A stretch of 64,000 nt of DNA from Oxyruncus cristatus (lineage: Eukaryota > Chordata > Aves > Passeriformes > Cotingidae), in assembly GCA_013399855.1 (NCBI GenBank), contig VXAY01002923.1, positions 124,001 through 188,000 of the forward strand. Direction: 5' to 3'. How positions within the stretch are numbered: the first letter of the stretch is position 1; each line of letters opens with the position of its first letter. This document shows, one piece after another, positions 37,498-50,353 of this stretch. Under the pieces are notes generated by a model. The model saw nothing but the letters and a program-made list of their open reading frames with translations. It ran no database searches and was not told the DNA's origin. Both the position numbers and the translations under genes were made by a program.

Positions 37498-40400
37498 TGA
37501 CCTAAACTATGTTAAAGAAACTGTTTGATACTTTGATCACACGTATGTTTTTTGTAAAATAGCGATGAACAAGGGGTTATTGGCCAGAGTCACATGTCTT
37601 GTTTGTTCAGTTTATTAAGGAGTACATAAGCAAATATATCTGTAACCTGAGAGCTCAGCAAACAGAAATGTATGCACATCACTGTCCTTTCAATATTATA
37701 CCTGAGCTCCTATCACTCCAGTGTTGGTTTTGTTTGTGTATCTAATTCTTTCATTAATTGAGGCTCAACCTATGTAAAGATTTTTGAATTTCTCTGTGTG
37801 GGTGTAACAGTCTACCTAGCTGGGAACAGTGCTTCTGTCCTGTCTGACACATTTGTCCCATGGTGCAGCAAAACAAACAAGACAGTAAGAACTCCTTTTT
37901 CCATACGATGTATTCTTTAATATACTATGCATTCAGAAGTCAAAGTTAATGTAATAGAAGTCATTATTTGATTTCTGTTGCTGGGATCCCTAAAAAGGCA
38001 TGTATTATTATTTTAATTGCCTTCATGCACTTAGCTGCAGGTTGTAGTTGTCTCCTTGAACATTTTCACATTGGTTTGACAATGTAAGATTGATATAGTA
38101 GTTACAATAACAAAACCTGCGTAACATCTGTAACAAAAACTCTAGGTGTTTATTATGGGAGGCACTCCCCTATGTTCACATATGAGTGTTCATCTGCACT
38201 GACTAACACATTAATCAGACCTTCTTACTCTATGCTTACACTATGTGACAGTCAGAAGTAATGAAAGAATGGCAGCAAATTGACTAAATTTGTTATGGGA
38301 AAGCAACAGGAATAAGTAAAATGGAGCAGAAATACAGCTAATTAGATAAGTGTTTAGATAGGAACTGGTGGGTTTGAGACTACTGAAAATATGATCTAAG
38401 GAACTGAAATTCAAAGTGCTGTTTTTATAATTGCAATTATTGAGGAATTTTATTCTTGTCAGTCTTCAATTAAATTAAAAAAAAAAGGACAATGTTTTTC
38501 ATATCCTAATTTATCACTACAGTCATAAGCGGGAATGGGAGTTGAAAAGAGCTCACTTCCTTGTATTTCCAGGTTGTGATACAGGATAAAGTACAGCTTT
38601 TCACTCATTGTGTTACAATAACTTCATTTTGCCAGGAAAGGTGTCCAGTTTCTGTAAATATTAACAGAATAATGAAGATAGTAAATCAGTAAGCGTCATC
38701 TAAGCATTACATTTCCCAGTGAGATTAAAATTAGAATTCAGATTCTGACTTGAAAAGTGCTAGTGAAATCAGAGTACCTCCATATTCAGGTTTATATATG
38801 TATACCAAAGACTAAATTCCAACCACAAACAGTCATCTTCTTAGTAATTTTTTCTTTAATGTTTCTTCTTCTTTTCTGAATTTTAAGTCTTGTTTATTAA
38901 AGGTTTTTTAACTCTTTTCCTCCAGACTTTTCACAAGTATAAATGTCATATTTCTATAATATTATTTTTTTTTAAAATTACTTATTATAAAATAACTATT
39001 TGTCTCACCCTTGGAGAGTTCACAATGATAAAGTGGACAAAAATCCTCAAACAAACAGTGTTAATAAAAAAATTCCTGTTTACAAATCTTTTTAATTTTC
39101 ATGGTAACATCTGAATGCATCAAAAATTCAAACCCTATCTTAATTTACATAATCATAGATTTAGATGTTATCCTCTTGTTATTGTTCTGGACCTATTCCA
39201 TTAGCACAATTTGGAGTCACATAGGTGGCAATCTATTCATGCTCTTACAAACTGTATATCGCTATATTGCAAAAAGAAGTGAAGAAGTCTTTGGATACTT
39301 GCTTAATATCACAAAGGACATCAAGACAGTTGGCAACCAGCAGTACAATAGAAAAAGCGGAATGAAAAAAACTCTACAGTGGTAGTAGGTGAAAATAGTC
39401 TGGATATTTGGCCTCTGTTATTCCCAGATGGTAAGAATAAAGGGTGCAAGAAGTGACCTCTGAGACTGAAGCTTTTTTTCAGATGCTACTGCATTGGCCA
39501 CATTACCCATAAAAAGAATAGACATATATATACAAACTATAAAAGTACTACAGAATAATACTGTATATTGACTCCGCTGTAAAAACACAGCCATTCTGCA
39601 GTACTTGTATCAGGAAAATTATTTCCTCCAACAGGTTCCAAAAGAGTATTAAATGACAGTGTCTTTAGCCACTGAATATGAGAAGTTTTACAACATCCCC
39701 TCCACTGGCTGAAAAAAAGGGGAGTCAGACATGTTTTTCTGTGGGTACTAGAGTGAGATGATTATTTAACACAACTTTCCTGCAGAAAAAAAAGTGTTAT
39801 GCATAATATACAAAACCACTTTTCATAACAAGATATTCTTTCTACATACATTTATTTCAAAAAATATTTCAGTTCAGACATCTTCCTCAGAAAAAGTATA
39901 TTTCATAAAGTGAAACATAAAACTACTGAGAGAGAAAGTAGTGTAGTAGAAAAGATTGAGTAGAATCCGTAAGATTCTGAAAACTGCTAGACACTTTGGA
40001 AATATGAAAGGTTAAGGAAATCAACTATTAATATATGTGCTGTACTGTATGTATTGTATTGTTTCCCGGACAAGAGAGAATGGAAGATGGGTTCATTAGA
40101 AGTCTGGAACTTTCTTGTTTGATCTATAAATATGAAAATAAAAGGTGTATAATATACAAATATCAAATTTTTTCTACTATAAAGTTAGAGGTTGTACATG
40201 TGTTTTGTTTTTCTACATGTGTATGTACTGATTGTATATCTGTTGCAAATAATGTAGTTTCATACTTTAATGAAATCTAAATGTGCCACTATCAAGCATA
40301 GACACATGTATATGCTATATAGTATAGCCCAAGCTTTATGACAATTCGTAACCGGGTTCTGATTTCATCTTACAGTTTTAATTTAGTCTTTGTAAAAATT

Positions 40401-43400
40401 CATAGTAACCTTCTGTTTAAGAGCATTCTTTCCAAACTGTCCAAGACGCTACAAAATTTCATCTCCCGCACTCTGCGGAGTGTCACCCCACAAAACTTCA
40501 AAGAACTTTTTCAACCTTTTTTTCCCCTCATTCACTATCCTTGCTAAATGGTCTCTCTTACCATTTTCTGCTCCCAAATTAATTCCTTATTAGTTTGCAC
40601 TGTTCCAAGAGGAAGGTGGGGAAAAGAAGTTACTAAGAAAATGACAGTTATTCCTATCCCCTGGCAGCAGTGTGAAATTTTAGATGAGGAAAGAAATATG
40701 GTAATTTGGAACATAATAATGGAACATAGTTATCTTATTTGCAGTAGAAAAATACCTCATTATCAGGTAACTGGCACTTTTCTTAGGTCTGCTTTTACTA
40801 ACTACCGATCAGATTCTAAAATTTCCTTGTTATTATTCTGTCATCCCAAATTTTTGTGCTGGACCTTCAAACCAAAATTTTATGGTCATTACTATTTGGA
40901 GATTTTTTTTTACAGATATTATACATATAGGACTGCTTTGTTACATATGGTAGAAGAGATGTGCCTTATAAATTCTTTTTAGTATTGCTAATATAATTAT
41001 CTTAAATATGAAAAGGAAAGTAAAATCATCAGTATAAAAGGATCAGGTCTAAATGGTGTTATATCATAATCTATCTCAAAATATTTTACCTATATTTATA
41101 TTACATCGAATAAACGTCATCTCCAGAGGAGAGTGGACAGTCAGTTCCTATTGACCAAGTCAATGTTGGGTAACAATAGCCTGATTGACAAGACAAAAAT
41201 AGACAATGTGCCTTTTGTAAGAACCATGGACCAAGACCTGAGTTAGAGAGTAAATAATATAATACAATACCTGAAGTTGCACCAATTGCAACGTGTTCAG
41301 AAGAGTTGATATATTCTGAAACTCAAATTGTTGCGAACATAATGTTTAACTCAACACTCAGGTGTGCTAATGATACTGTTTTAAATAAAATCACTGTCTC
41401 CAGCCCCTGCTCTTGGTATTGTCTAAACTACTATTTGTTTGAGGTTTTTTTCTGTTGTTGTTTTTAAAGAGAAAGAATATTTCCAGGTTAATTATTATTG
41501 CTTTCTACTACTATGTTTTTGCATCTGATTTGGCACTGCCACTCTACATTTAAGTTGCTGTTGGTGGGACATCACATGCAGCACGTTACCACAGTACTGC
41601 CACAGCATGGCCGTTAAATAAAATATGAAGTAGCAAGAAATGACGGGAAGCTACTGTGAAGAAAAGCAGAAGATAAATAATAAGTTAAATTAAGTGCCAA
41701 ATAACACATGGAATAAACACCATCATGAGGTAAGTAATATATGTTCCTATCTGTCATCCAGGCTTGAGAATCATATCAAACTACATAAACTAAATGATTT
41801 TGTATTTAATTTTCCAAATAGTTGCCCTATTCAAACACTAAATGTATTCTAGTTCGCAGTACAACTCTGCAGAATCTTTTTATATTTTTCTGTCAATCCA
41901 CTCATACTGTGATTTGTTGGCATATTGCCATTTTATGAATTCCTTAAGGATCAGTTGCTATAGAAGCAGCATCATTTTTTCTACATACACTGCGCTGTTC
42001 ATTCACTTAGCGAAGCACTCTACTTCCATCTGCTTCATCAATTAGACTGGAGGAAAAAACCCAAATCATTAGTTTTATAGTGTTACATAAAGAAAGAACA
42101 ATAAAGTCGCAATTAATGCAGTGACTTTAAACCTTTCCTGTGTGAAACTGCTCCCTGATAAACATTGTTGAAATTTAGTACAAGACTGGGGGAATTGGTA
42201 AGGGCTTTTATATTATTTGCATGGAAAAAATATCTCTGAAAAAATCCCACCACAGTCCTGAGCAGTGATGTGCTTTTTTAAGAATAGGCTTCATGCAACT
42301 GGGAACCATAATCTCTTCCCTGTGCTCAAACACAGAATTTTTGACTGTAAGAAGGCAGTGAACAGCGTTTTGGATCTCAAGGAGGTCTGGTGATGAATTC
42401 CCATATCAATATCTAAACTAGAGAAGAGTTCCACTGGAGAAACTGTTAAAAAAAGAACAAACAAACACAACAACTTTCATTGCCTTATTGGGTACTTTGT
42501 GATGTTTTCTACTGGCATACTGTGTACTCATATGAAAAGTATGAGTGTTAAAATGACTGTGAGTGTGGTAGACTGGACTCTTGTTTAAAGTTTAGTGTTT
42601 TTTCATTGTGGTACTATGTGCACCATCCACACAAGTAGGATGACCATGCACGTTTGTTCCAGTGAAGAGAAATAGCAATTGCCATCATTCAAAGGGTTTT
42701 TTTTCTGGTTTTCCCCCTCTGTACATTGGGTCAGAGGACTACAAAACAGCCCAACATCTCCTATGAAGGGATTCATTGTGGATTTATATAATTGTAATTT
42801 CATTTAGTTGTCTTAAGAAGCAGCAACTTTCCAAAAACCTATTAGGAAACTGATCAAAAATTAGTATAGCCATACTTTTAAAAGTTGATTTTTAAGTTCA
42901 CTGTATCACGGAGGAAATAAATTACCTTTTTTTGATTATGAGCACCAGATCCTTATATAACACTTAGGATACTAGGTGTTGAAGAAGGTTGTGGGGCTGG
43001 CTTCCCTTCACATATAAATATGAAGGTCTATTTCATTCCATTTATTTTAGGCATCAAAATCAACGTGTTGAAGTTACGAACTTAATTGCTTACACTACCT
43101 GTACAGGAAGAAGCAGCTATAAGGTGCTTCATGTATCTAATGGAAAGATTTACTCTCCTATAGCTAACCTATTCCTACCTCTGTACTATACTACCCAAAC
43201 CTGGTATATCTCTATATCTATCTCCAAAAAGAGAATCACATATACCAACCTAAGTTCTGAAACACTCATTTTTGGCAATCTAGAACAGCTTAGAAGTTTA
43301 ACTTAGTTGGTTAAAAAAAAAAAAAACTTCTCATATTCTCATTTCTATGCCTGTTCTGATGTTTTTCTCTGAAATGAGATTCATGCTTATAACATATGTG

Positions 43401-46077
43401 AAAACTGGCAGGTAATAGACATGCGGGCTACAAAACATTCTGAAGTTTGATATCCGAAGTAGGATTTATTTTGCTTTAATTTTACCTCAGGATAAAGTCA
43501 AGCATTGAAAGTACAATCTAAAATTATGGGAAAAATGAAGGGGGTAACAAAAGTTGAGATTATTCTTTTAAACATCTTATATAGATAATCAGTACCTAGT
43601 TATGTTGAATCTTTTTTTACCATCTGTAGTGGTGCCAGATAGGAGAAAACCTTCATAAGCTAAATATTTGCTTCTAATTTCTTAAAAGAATTGGTATTTC
43701 TTCTCTATGGCAGGATTCTTAGACTGCACATGATTGAACACTTTCTCCTTTCCTTGGATGACTGACTAGCCTGCAGTTATTATTAGTTATTAAGAGTTTT
43801 GTCTGAGAACAATGTACAGTCCCTTCCATCGTCTGAATTTCAAATACATATTTTTGCTGTCTGCCAAACAAGGAAGTATCGTTTTCTGCAGCTACAGAAA
43901 AGGGGAACAGGATCATATTATTCCCTGTAGAACTACTGTAACAAATTAATGTTGAGTATTGGGCTAAAGCAACTCACAAATTTTGTAATGGAATATTCTG
44001 TTATGTTCCACCATGGATAAATGTTAGTTCCACACCCTTAACTGAGATGAATGGAGTGGTTAAGAGCTTACAGAATTATATTTCAGGCTATTTTTGGTCT
44101 CAGTCTGCACCATTGCACTGGTCTGTGTTTGGTTTCTTAATTGTAAAGTTTTCTAGAAGTAGAGGAGCAGAAGCAGCAAAAATAAAATGAATAAAAAATA
44201 AAGTAACGAAAGGAGAAAGAAAAAGTGTTATAATCTTGAGAAATATATTAACCTGACCTTGAGGAATTGTTATGGAATATTGAAAGCAATATATTTACTT
44301 CAGTGGAAATATATACTTGCTAAAGACAAGAGCAACTAATGTATTTCTTCCACTTTAATACATGTAATTTGAAATACAAATAATATGAAAGTTGTAAGTA
44401 AAAAAAAATTAGGAAGAAAAATAATGAGTCTAAATAATGTTGCTATATATGAATTTAACATTGACATAGACTTCACATCAAATCCTAGCTTTGAAATTAA
44501 TCCATCGTGTGATCTCTAATAAATTATTCTTTCCGTCAGATCTTAATTTTTTGCTACATTTAAAATAATTAAAATATAAAAAAAAAAAATAGAAATTTTT
44601 TAGAAATTAAGACCTTGTAGAGCCCATATATCCCTATTCAGAAAGACCTCTACTGAGGGAAGTGCAGTAACTAACTGAAGTAGTTTAATTTACTTTAAGA
44701 ATCGTACCAGAAAAAAAAAAAGGATGTTTACCTTGAAACACAGCATGGAGTGTTCCAGGGAGCTGTAGCTTCTTTCAACTTAAACTGAATTCTGAGTTGT
44801 ACATTTTGGGTAAAGCTACTCCAGAAAGGCAAGGTGGCAGTGGATTGGATCTTTCAAGCTTCACCTTGTCTTCTCCTAAGTCCTTTTCATAGTTGCTTTG
44901 GCTGAAATCTATCCTTGGCCTTAATATTTCGAAAAAATTTTCACTCCATACCAAGCGGAAAACATATACAATCTCATGGGTCTCATCCCAAAATTTTAAG
45001 CACTCTGCATGGCAACATGAAAAGATTAGTAAGTTTTGTTAGTGGCAGAACAATAACTCAAAAATTTTTGGCTTTCAACTCTACTCTGGATCTCCTCCTC
45101 CTCCTCTTTACTCAATAAGCCATTACAGGCTCACTTTCTGTCTTTCTATAACCAGTTACAGATGAAAGTTTTTTTGAGTTGCCATTGGGTTTGATGAGAA
45201 AACTATTTATTCTCTTATCTTTTCTGCACCTCAAAATATTCAGTTTTAAATTGTTTACCTTAACGTTAATGTGCCTATAATAAATACTTGTGGAGCTCAG
45301 AGTAATGAAGTCATTATTGACACAGTAATAAATGAGCTAATCAATGAAAATACCGAGGTAAACAAGTTTATTAAACTATTGGAATGCACTGGGAACTAGC
45401 ACTATAGAAGATGATTTTATAGCCTAGACAGTCAGATAATTCTTTCTCTTGCTGCTCAAGCTGTGTAGTTTAAGTCTTAGGCAGCTAAAATAACACTGAT
45501 CAATCATCAATACAGATTTTATGGCTCTTTATCATAAAGCAGACATACTGTAATTCATAAGGAATGATACCTTGTTGTGCTGCAATCTCTCTTGTTTTTT
45601 AAAACATCTATTAGAGGCAAGTATGTAACAGATATTCCATGGATGAATCTCTTCTATTAAGTATCAACAAGGCATTTATGGGTGATGCATGTGTTGACAA
45701 AGAAACACAAGCCAAGTTTTCACAGGTGTCAGCTCTGTTTTGGTACTTGAACAAACAATTAACTGGGGCACTGAGGCTGCTGTAAGCTTCATTGGCTATT
45801 CACAGCTTGATGATGCACTACATCACTGGGTGCAGGCAGCACATTATGGAGCTGTGTTCTGCCAGAAAGCTTTCTTTATACTTTGTTGGAAGGCATATAC
45901 AACAGCACGAGCTCACACACAAATAAGGCATAAATCTGAGCCTTGTAAAAGATGTATACAATTTGGGAGACAAACCCTAAGAAATTAGAAATGGTTTTAA
46001 AAGAATGCGGTGGAATAAGAGGAAGGGAAAGGAAAATGGAAGTATTGCAATAGAATGAAGAAGATAAGACAAAAGTG
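37498..46077. other. Long unique AT-rich stretch
   Basis: About 8.6 kb without a recognised transposon. A single plus-strand frame is unusually short of stops from 40035 to 40982 (see the separate entry). An 82-codon ORF at 45740-45988 has somewhat coding-like codons. Short A or T runs lie near 43313, 44578 and 44710. A possible 53-base minus-strand exon-like segment (44729-44781, donor CAAG|GTAAAC) has a weak acceptor. Confidence 0.4.
40035..40982 (+). other. Stop-depleted frame, possible decayed coding relic
   Basis: One plus-strand frame across 948 bases has only about four internal stops (around 40278, 40299, 40320 and 40545), against the twenty or so expected by chance in DNA this AT-rich. 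The largest open part is 144 codons (40548-40982), with pieces such as VPRGRWGKEVTKK, WQQCEILDEERNMV and HYQVTGTFLRSAF. I recognise no domain. Codons are T-rich and hydrophobic, which lowers the weight of the observation. Confidence 0.2.
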
Positions 46078-47525
46078 TCACAGAAAAATTGAGGTTGAAA
46101 ATGACCCGTGGAGATCACCTGATTCAACACCATTTTTTAAGCAGATCAGCTAGAGCAGCTTGCTCATGTTTCGAATCTAAAAATAGATGACCTGGAACAG
46201 AGGGCAACCTGTTCCAGTGTGTGACCACGCCCACAGTAGATAGATTAAGTAAAAATCCCTGTGTATCAGATTGTACTCATTATCTCCTGTATTTTCACTG
46301 ATTACCACCATGATGATTCTGTCTGCTTCTTTACTTCATTGCTTTACATCACTAGATACACCATGAGAAGATTCCCACGAAGCCTTTCCTTCTCTTCCTG
46401 ATTCCTCTCAGGGCGCTGTTGGCCTTTTCTTCAAAGGCCCATTGCTGGCTCACATTCAGTCTGGTGTGCACCAGGGGCACCAGGCACTTTGCAGTAAAAC
46501 GACTTTCCTGTCAATGAGCACCCAGAGGATTCTTATGCTTCAGTCTATTCCTCCCTGGGTGCAGTTGTTTGCATTTCCCTCTGTTTAACTTTGAGAGGTT
46601 CCTGTCAACCATTTCTCCTGACTGTCAAGGTAGCTCTGAATGGCACAACAACCATTTAGTATATCAGTCACTTTTTCCGGTTTTGTATTGCATTCAGCCT
46701 TGCTAAGGGTACACTTTTGCGCCGTAGACCAGGATGTTAAACAATGTTGAACCAAATATCAACCCCGGTGGTACTGCTTCACTAGTGACTGGCCTCCAGG
46801 GTCACTGATTCTCTGGGCCTGGCTGTTCAGCCAGTTTTCAATCCAGGTCACTGTCCACATATCTAGACTGTATTTTATTAGTTTGTCTATGAATATGTTA
46901 TGGGAGCCAAAGTCAAAAGCCTTTACTAAAATCCAGACAACCTTTCACTCACTCTCATCCATGAAGTTAATCATCTCATTGTAGAAGGCTATTAGGTTGG
47001 TCCAGCATTTCTTCCCCTTAGTAAATCCATGCTGACTACTCCCAATGACCTTCTTGTACTCGACATGTCTGGAAATGGTTTCAAAGAGCAGTTGGTGTAT
47101 TGCCTTCCCAGGGATTGAGATGAGGCCTGTAGTTCCTCAGATTCTATATCTTACCCTTCTTGCAGACAGGGGATATATTTGCTTTCTTCCTGTCTCCAGG
47201 AGCTTTCCCCAGTCAACATAGTATTTTGAAGAAAATCAAGAGTGTCCCCACAATGACACCATCTAGGTCCTTTAACACTTGAAAGTACATCCCATCGTGT
47301 CTCGTGGACTCGTGTGTGTTCAGATGTTTAAACCTTCCCCATCGAGATCCTCCTCTACTGAGGTTAGGTCTGTCTTTCTCCAGACCTTCCCCCTGATCTC
47401 AAGGACCATGGATTCATGAAGTCAGGTCTTAACAGAAAATACTGAGGTGAAGGCATTGAATATATTGGCATTTTCTGTCTACTTTCTCATGAGCTACCCT
47501 CCATCATTTTGTTGAGCTCTAAAAG
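46078..47525 (-). mobile_element. CR1 LINE, long antisense fragment with reverse transcriptase region
   Basis: About 1.45 kb of CR1 read on the minus strand. The left edge (TCACAGAAAAATTGAGGTTG) is the 3' end. From left to right come the 3' UTR, the C-terminal ORF2 region (GGCGCTGTTGGCC to TGCTAAGGGTACAC), the GVPQGS-type block near 46760, RT motif A (VKAFDFGSHN-type reading) near 46915, then GFTKGKKCWTNL-type sequence near 47020. It continues to the NYRPVSL-type block near 47140 and the linker before it. Frameshifts and stops occur throughout, so it cannot encode an enzyme. It is 5' truncated near 47525. Confidence 0.9.
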
Positions 47526-47554
47526 AATGTCTTAAATAACTAAAGCTAAGGTTT

Positions 47555-47605
47555 ACAGAATCCCAGAGTCATAGAACAACTGAGGTTGGAAGAGATCTTT
47601 AGAGA
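47555..47605 (-). mobile_element. Short CR1 3' terminus, antisense
   Basis: About 50 bases: ACAGAATCCCAGAGTCATAG, then AACAACTGAGGTTGGAAGAG. This is a second, independent CR1 3' terminus lying 30 bases beyond the broken 5' end of the preceding CR1, in the same orientation. Confidence 0.85.
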
Positions 47606-48332
47606 AAGGAAGATAATTGGAAGAAAGGAGGTGTTGTGTTCCTTCATAAAAACTTTCCTCCTCAGAGGCTTAAAAGATCATTTATGTTTTAAACCAGTGT
47701 TTCTTCAAGGTTTCACTAACGAACATTTTTGATACCATTTTAATAATTGAAATTACTTGGTCAATGCCAATCAGCCAAGCTGAGCAACCAGTAAAAAGCA
47801 GGGCATGCCCTTATTTCTTGTTTCTAGTACAAACTCATGGTACCTTTTCTAGACATTACTGTTAGATTAACCAGATGTACCACACTATAACTTTCCACTA
47901 AGCTAAAAAGGCATTTGAATATTCAATTATTTAAATGCCCTGAGAAATGTAGTGTTTTCTATCATTGTTTAAGCAAATTCAGTAAACTTAGGAAATAAAT
48001 AAACACTGATCAAAGTATCTTAAATATATTCTTTCAAAGACAATGCTTTTACAGTTAGATTTTTACATTGTAAAAGGAAACAAAATTTCCACTGGTAGTA
48101 ATCGCTGAAGCCAAACTAAATTACAACATAGTAGAAGACTGGGAGAGAGAAAAAAATTCCTTTTAAAGATACTATGAAAATTATTCACGTTACTTAGGTA
48201 GTGTTGCTATAAAACTGAAAAAGAATTAACACAGTCTCCTATATAAGCATTAAGGGATAGCATATTCATGAAAGAAAGATTCTCCCAAGACATTTCATGT
48301 AGACATGTAGTCAATGAATATACAGTTCATTG
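47606..48332. other. Unique AT-rich sequence
   Basis: Nothing recognised in this interval. Confidence 0.5.
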
Positions 48333-48371
48333 GTATATACAATATATACTGATTGTATATATTGTATATAC
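48333..48371. repeat. Perfect 16-bp inverted repeat (hairpin)
   Basis: GTATATACAATATATA (48333-48348) and its exact complement TATATATTGTATATAC (48356-48371) enclose the 7-base loop CTGATTG. It is AT-only apart from two G/C pairs per arm. Confidence 0.95.
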
Positions 48372-48765
48372 AATAGACAAAATATGCAGTACACAGTGTA
48401 TAATATGGAAAGATGTACATCTTCCACCCCAGGAGAGACAAATGGCAAATTCTAAATCTTTCTGAAGTAGGATAATACTTCAAAAACACCAATTATATCA
48501 TAAGACAAGAACAATGCATGGCAGTCTGAAAAAACCCTGGAAATTCACAGTCTGGTATTGAATGTTACATGATGATACAATTGAAATTTTCACATCCAGC
48601 ATGAGACAGAGTACTGCTAAGGGACTACTTATAACATTTTTTGAAAAGATTTAAACATGTTAAAGACTTGCTGTTGTGAACAGTGAGTTGTTTTCATTTT
48701 AACTGAAGTAAATGCTTTTGTTACATTTCTAAATGGAAAAAAATTATGGTCCACAATTGGTAGTC

Positions 48766-48930
48766 TTGCTAATAACGTCTAAGGAGACCTTCCACTGTGC
48801 GTTTTGCAACCAGACTTGTCTGTCTCACATTGGCCTTTTTAGCCATCAACGTGCTTGTAGCAAGCGTGGGTAGAGTCCTTCTCAAATCTTCATTCATGAA
48901 GCCTAGCCATGATGATGACAATTGGTAGTA
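48766..48930 (+). mobile_element. LINE ORF2 C-terminal zinc-knuckle tail, non-CR1
   Basis: A short open frame ending at TAG (48871-48873) encodes ETFHCAFCNQTC followed by LSHIGLFSHQRACSKRG. The spacing is C-x2-C-x12-H-x3-C with the IGLxSHQRAC signature. Such CCHC/CCHH knuckles end the ORF2 protein of several non-LTR retrotransposon clades and are not typical of CR1. After the stop, CTTCTCAAATCTTCATTCATGAAGCC and ATGATGATGA resemble a LINE 3' UTR. Upstream reverse transcriptase sequence is not recognisable, so only the tail survives. The clade is not assigned. Confidence 0.6.
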
Positions 48931-50124
48931 ATTTTTTTCAAGGTTTCTCTTTAAAGAGAAAGATTTGAAATGAGTAATCCGTAAAAAAAATGCTTCTAGT
49001 AGCTGGTTTCAATTTTTTTTGTTTGTTTGTTGCACAGAATTTAGCTAAAAATATTTAGCTCTACTCACTTCAGAATGGTGGGGTTCAGCTAGCCTGACTT
49101 AAACAAACTGAATCTAAGTTATTTAATTTAAAACCAAAGCAACACAAACCAAATTGAACAAAATTAATTTGACATATTAGATGTGTTGATAGGATAAGGC
49201 CTACCATTTCTTATTCTCTAGATTATATACTCAACAATATGACAATAAAAAGAGAAAAAATAAAATTACTGTTATTTAAAATGAAAATAAGACACCATGT
49301 ATGAAAAAATGGGAAACCTTTTTTGAATCAAAAATTCTGGCAAGTGCATGAGAGAAATAACAAATAATGTAAATAATATAAACCTCATAAATGATAATAA
49401 AAAAATTGCAATTTAAGGAGGCAAATATTGAACCTTCCATTTCAGGGAAATAATAGATGAAAAGGGATGTCTAGAAGTTATTTACCATTAATAACTCTGT
49501 GATTTCAAGAACTAAAGTAAGATCACAAAATTTATCATAATACGTACTGAATATCCATGGATTGTATTGTGAATATCTTTCTTGTTCTATAAGTTTTTAA
49601 TCTGTTCTGATCCAAAACTGATGACGTGTAAAAGAAGATGAAGTATACAGAAAGAAAAAACTCCACCAAGGGAAAAATAATACTGTCTCTTCAACTTTTC
49701 CATATTACATATTGAGGTAATTCAAACACACACTCTGATAGTTTAAATACTGAAAATCAACTTAAAAATTGGATAAACCCTTGGGAAAAGACTATGTGTA
49801 AAAGAGGATAATATAAAACCAAGCATATATCTTCCAAGGCTATGACAGAAAAGTAATAATTTTCACCAGTCTGTGTTTCACTAAACAAATAATACTCTTT
49901 CATACAGACCCAGAATACCTAGAACATCTTTCTCTTTCTCAGAATGATTTGTGTTACTAAAGAAATTCATTTCTCGCCATTTCATTATTTTGTCACATAA
50001 AAATTGATCACAGACAAATAACCTCTATCTCCATGTTCCCTGACATTTATTGAGATTGATTTTTGGAGGCATGTCAAAAGTTTTGATACAAAACGAATTC
50101 TCTTAATAAGGGAATAAAGCTTAC
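48931..50124. other. Unique AT-rich sequence
   Basis: Very A-rich around 49230-49420. No feature recognised. Confidence 0.5.
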
Positions 50125-50353
50125 CTGTCTTTGTTTCTTGAAGAGGATTAACCCAGAAGTGACAGTTGCTTGCTCCCACAAGATAGATATTTAAAAGGGA
50201 AAACTCAGAAGCATGGCATTGAGATGTTCTGTTTCTCTTGTTGAAATTAAACTCAATACAGATAAAATCTGTGCACCACAACATAGTCCACTTTTTTTGT
50301 CTGCCAATGGCCTTTCTAAATGCAAAAGACTCCAACCTTTGTATCTTGTACAA
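50125..50353 (-). CDS. Candidate internal coding exon (tentative)
   Basis: On the minus strand a 76-codon frame ends at a strong donor, CAAAGACAG|GTAAGC (intron G at 50124), leaving one base over. A usable but unremarkable acceptor, GACCCTACTGGCAG, lies just before 50353 and would start the frame in phase 0. The last third, HASEFSLLNIYLVGASNCHF followed by WVNPLQETKT, looks protein-like. Its V-x-G...FW pattern recalls the opening strand of extended Tudor domains, but that is only an analogy and too short to assign. The first part (LYKIQRLESFAFRKAIGRQ) is less convincing, so the true exon may begin further in. Confidence 0.27.

Noticed and set aside
46078..47605. Reading the long CR1 and the short CR1 terminus as one element
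   Set aside because: The short piece at 47555 is a 3' terminus, while the adjacent edge of the long piece is a 5' truncation. They are two insertions.
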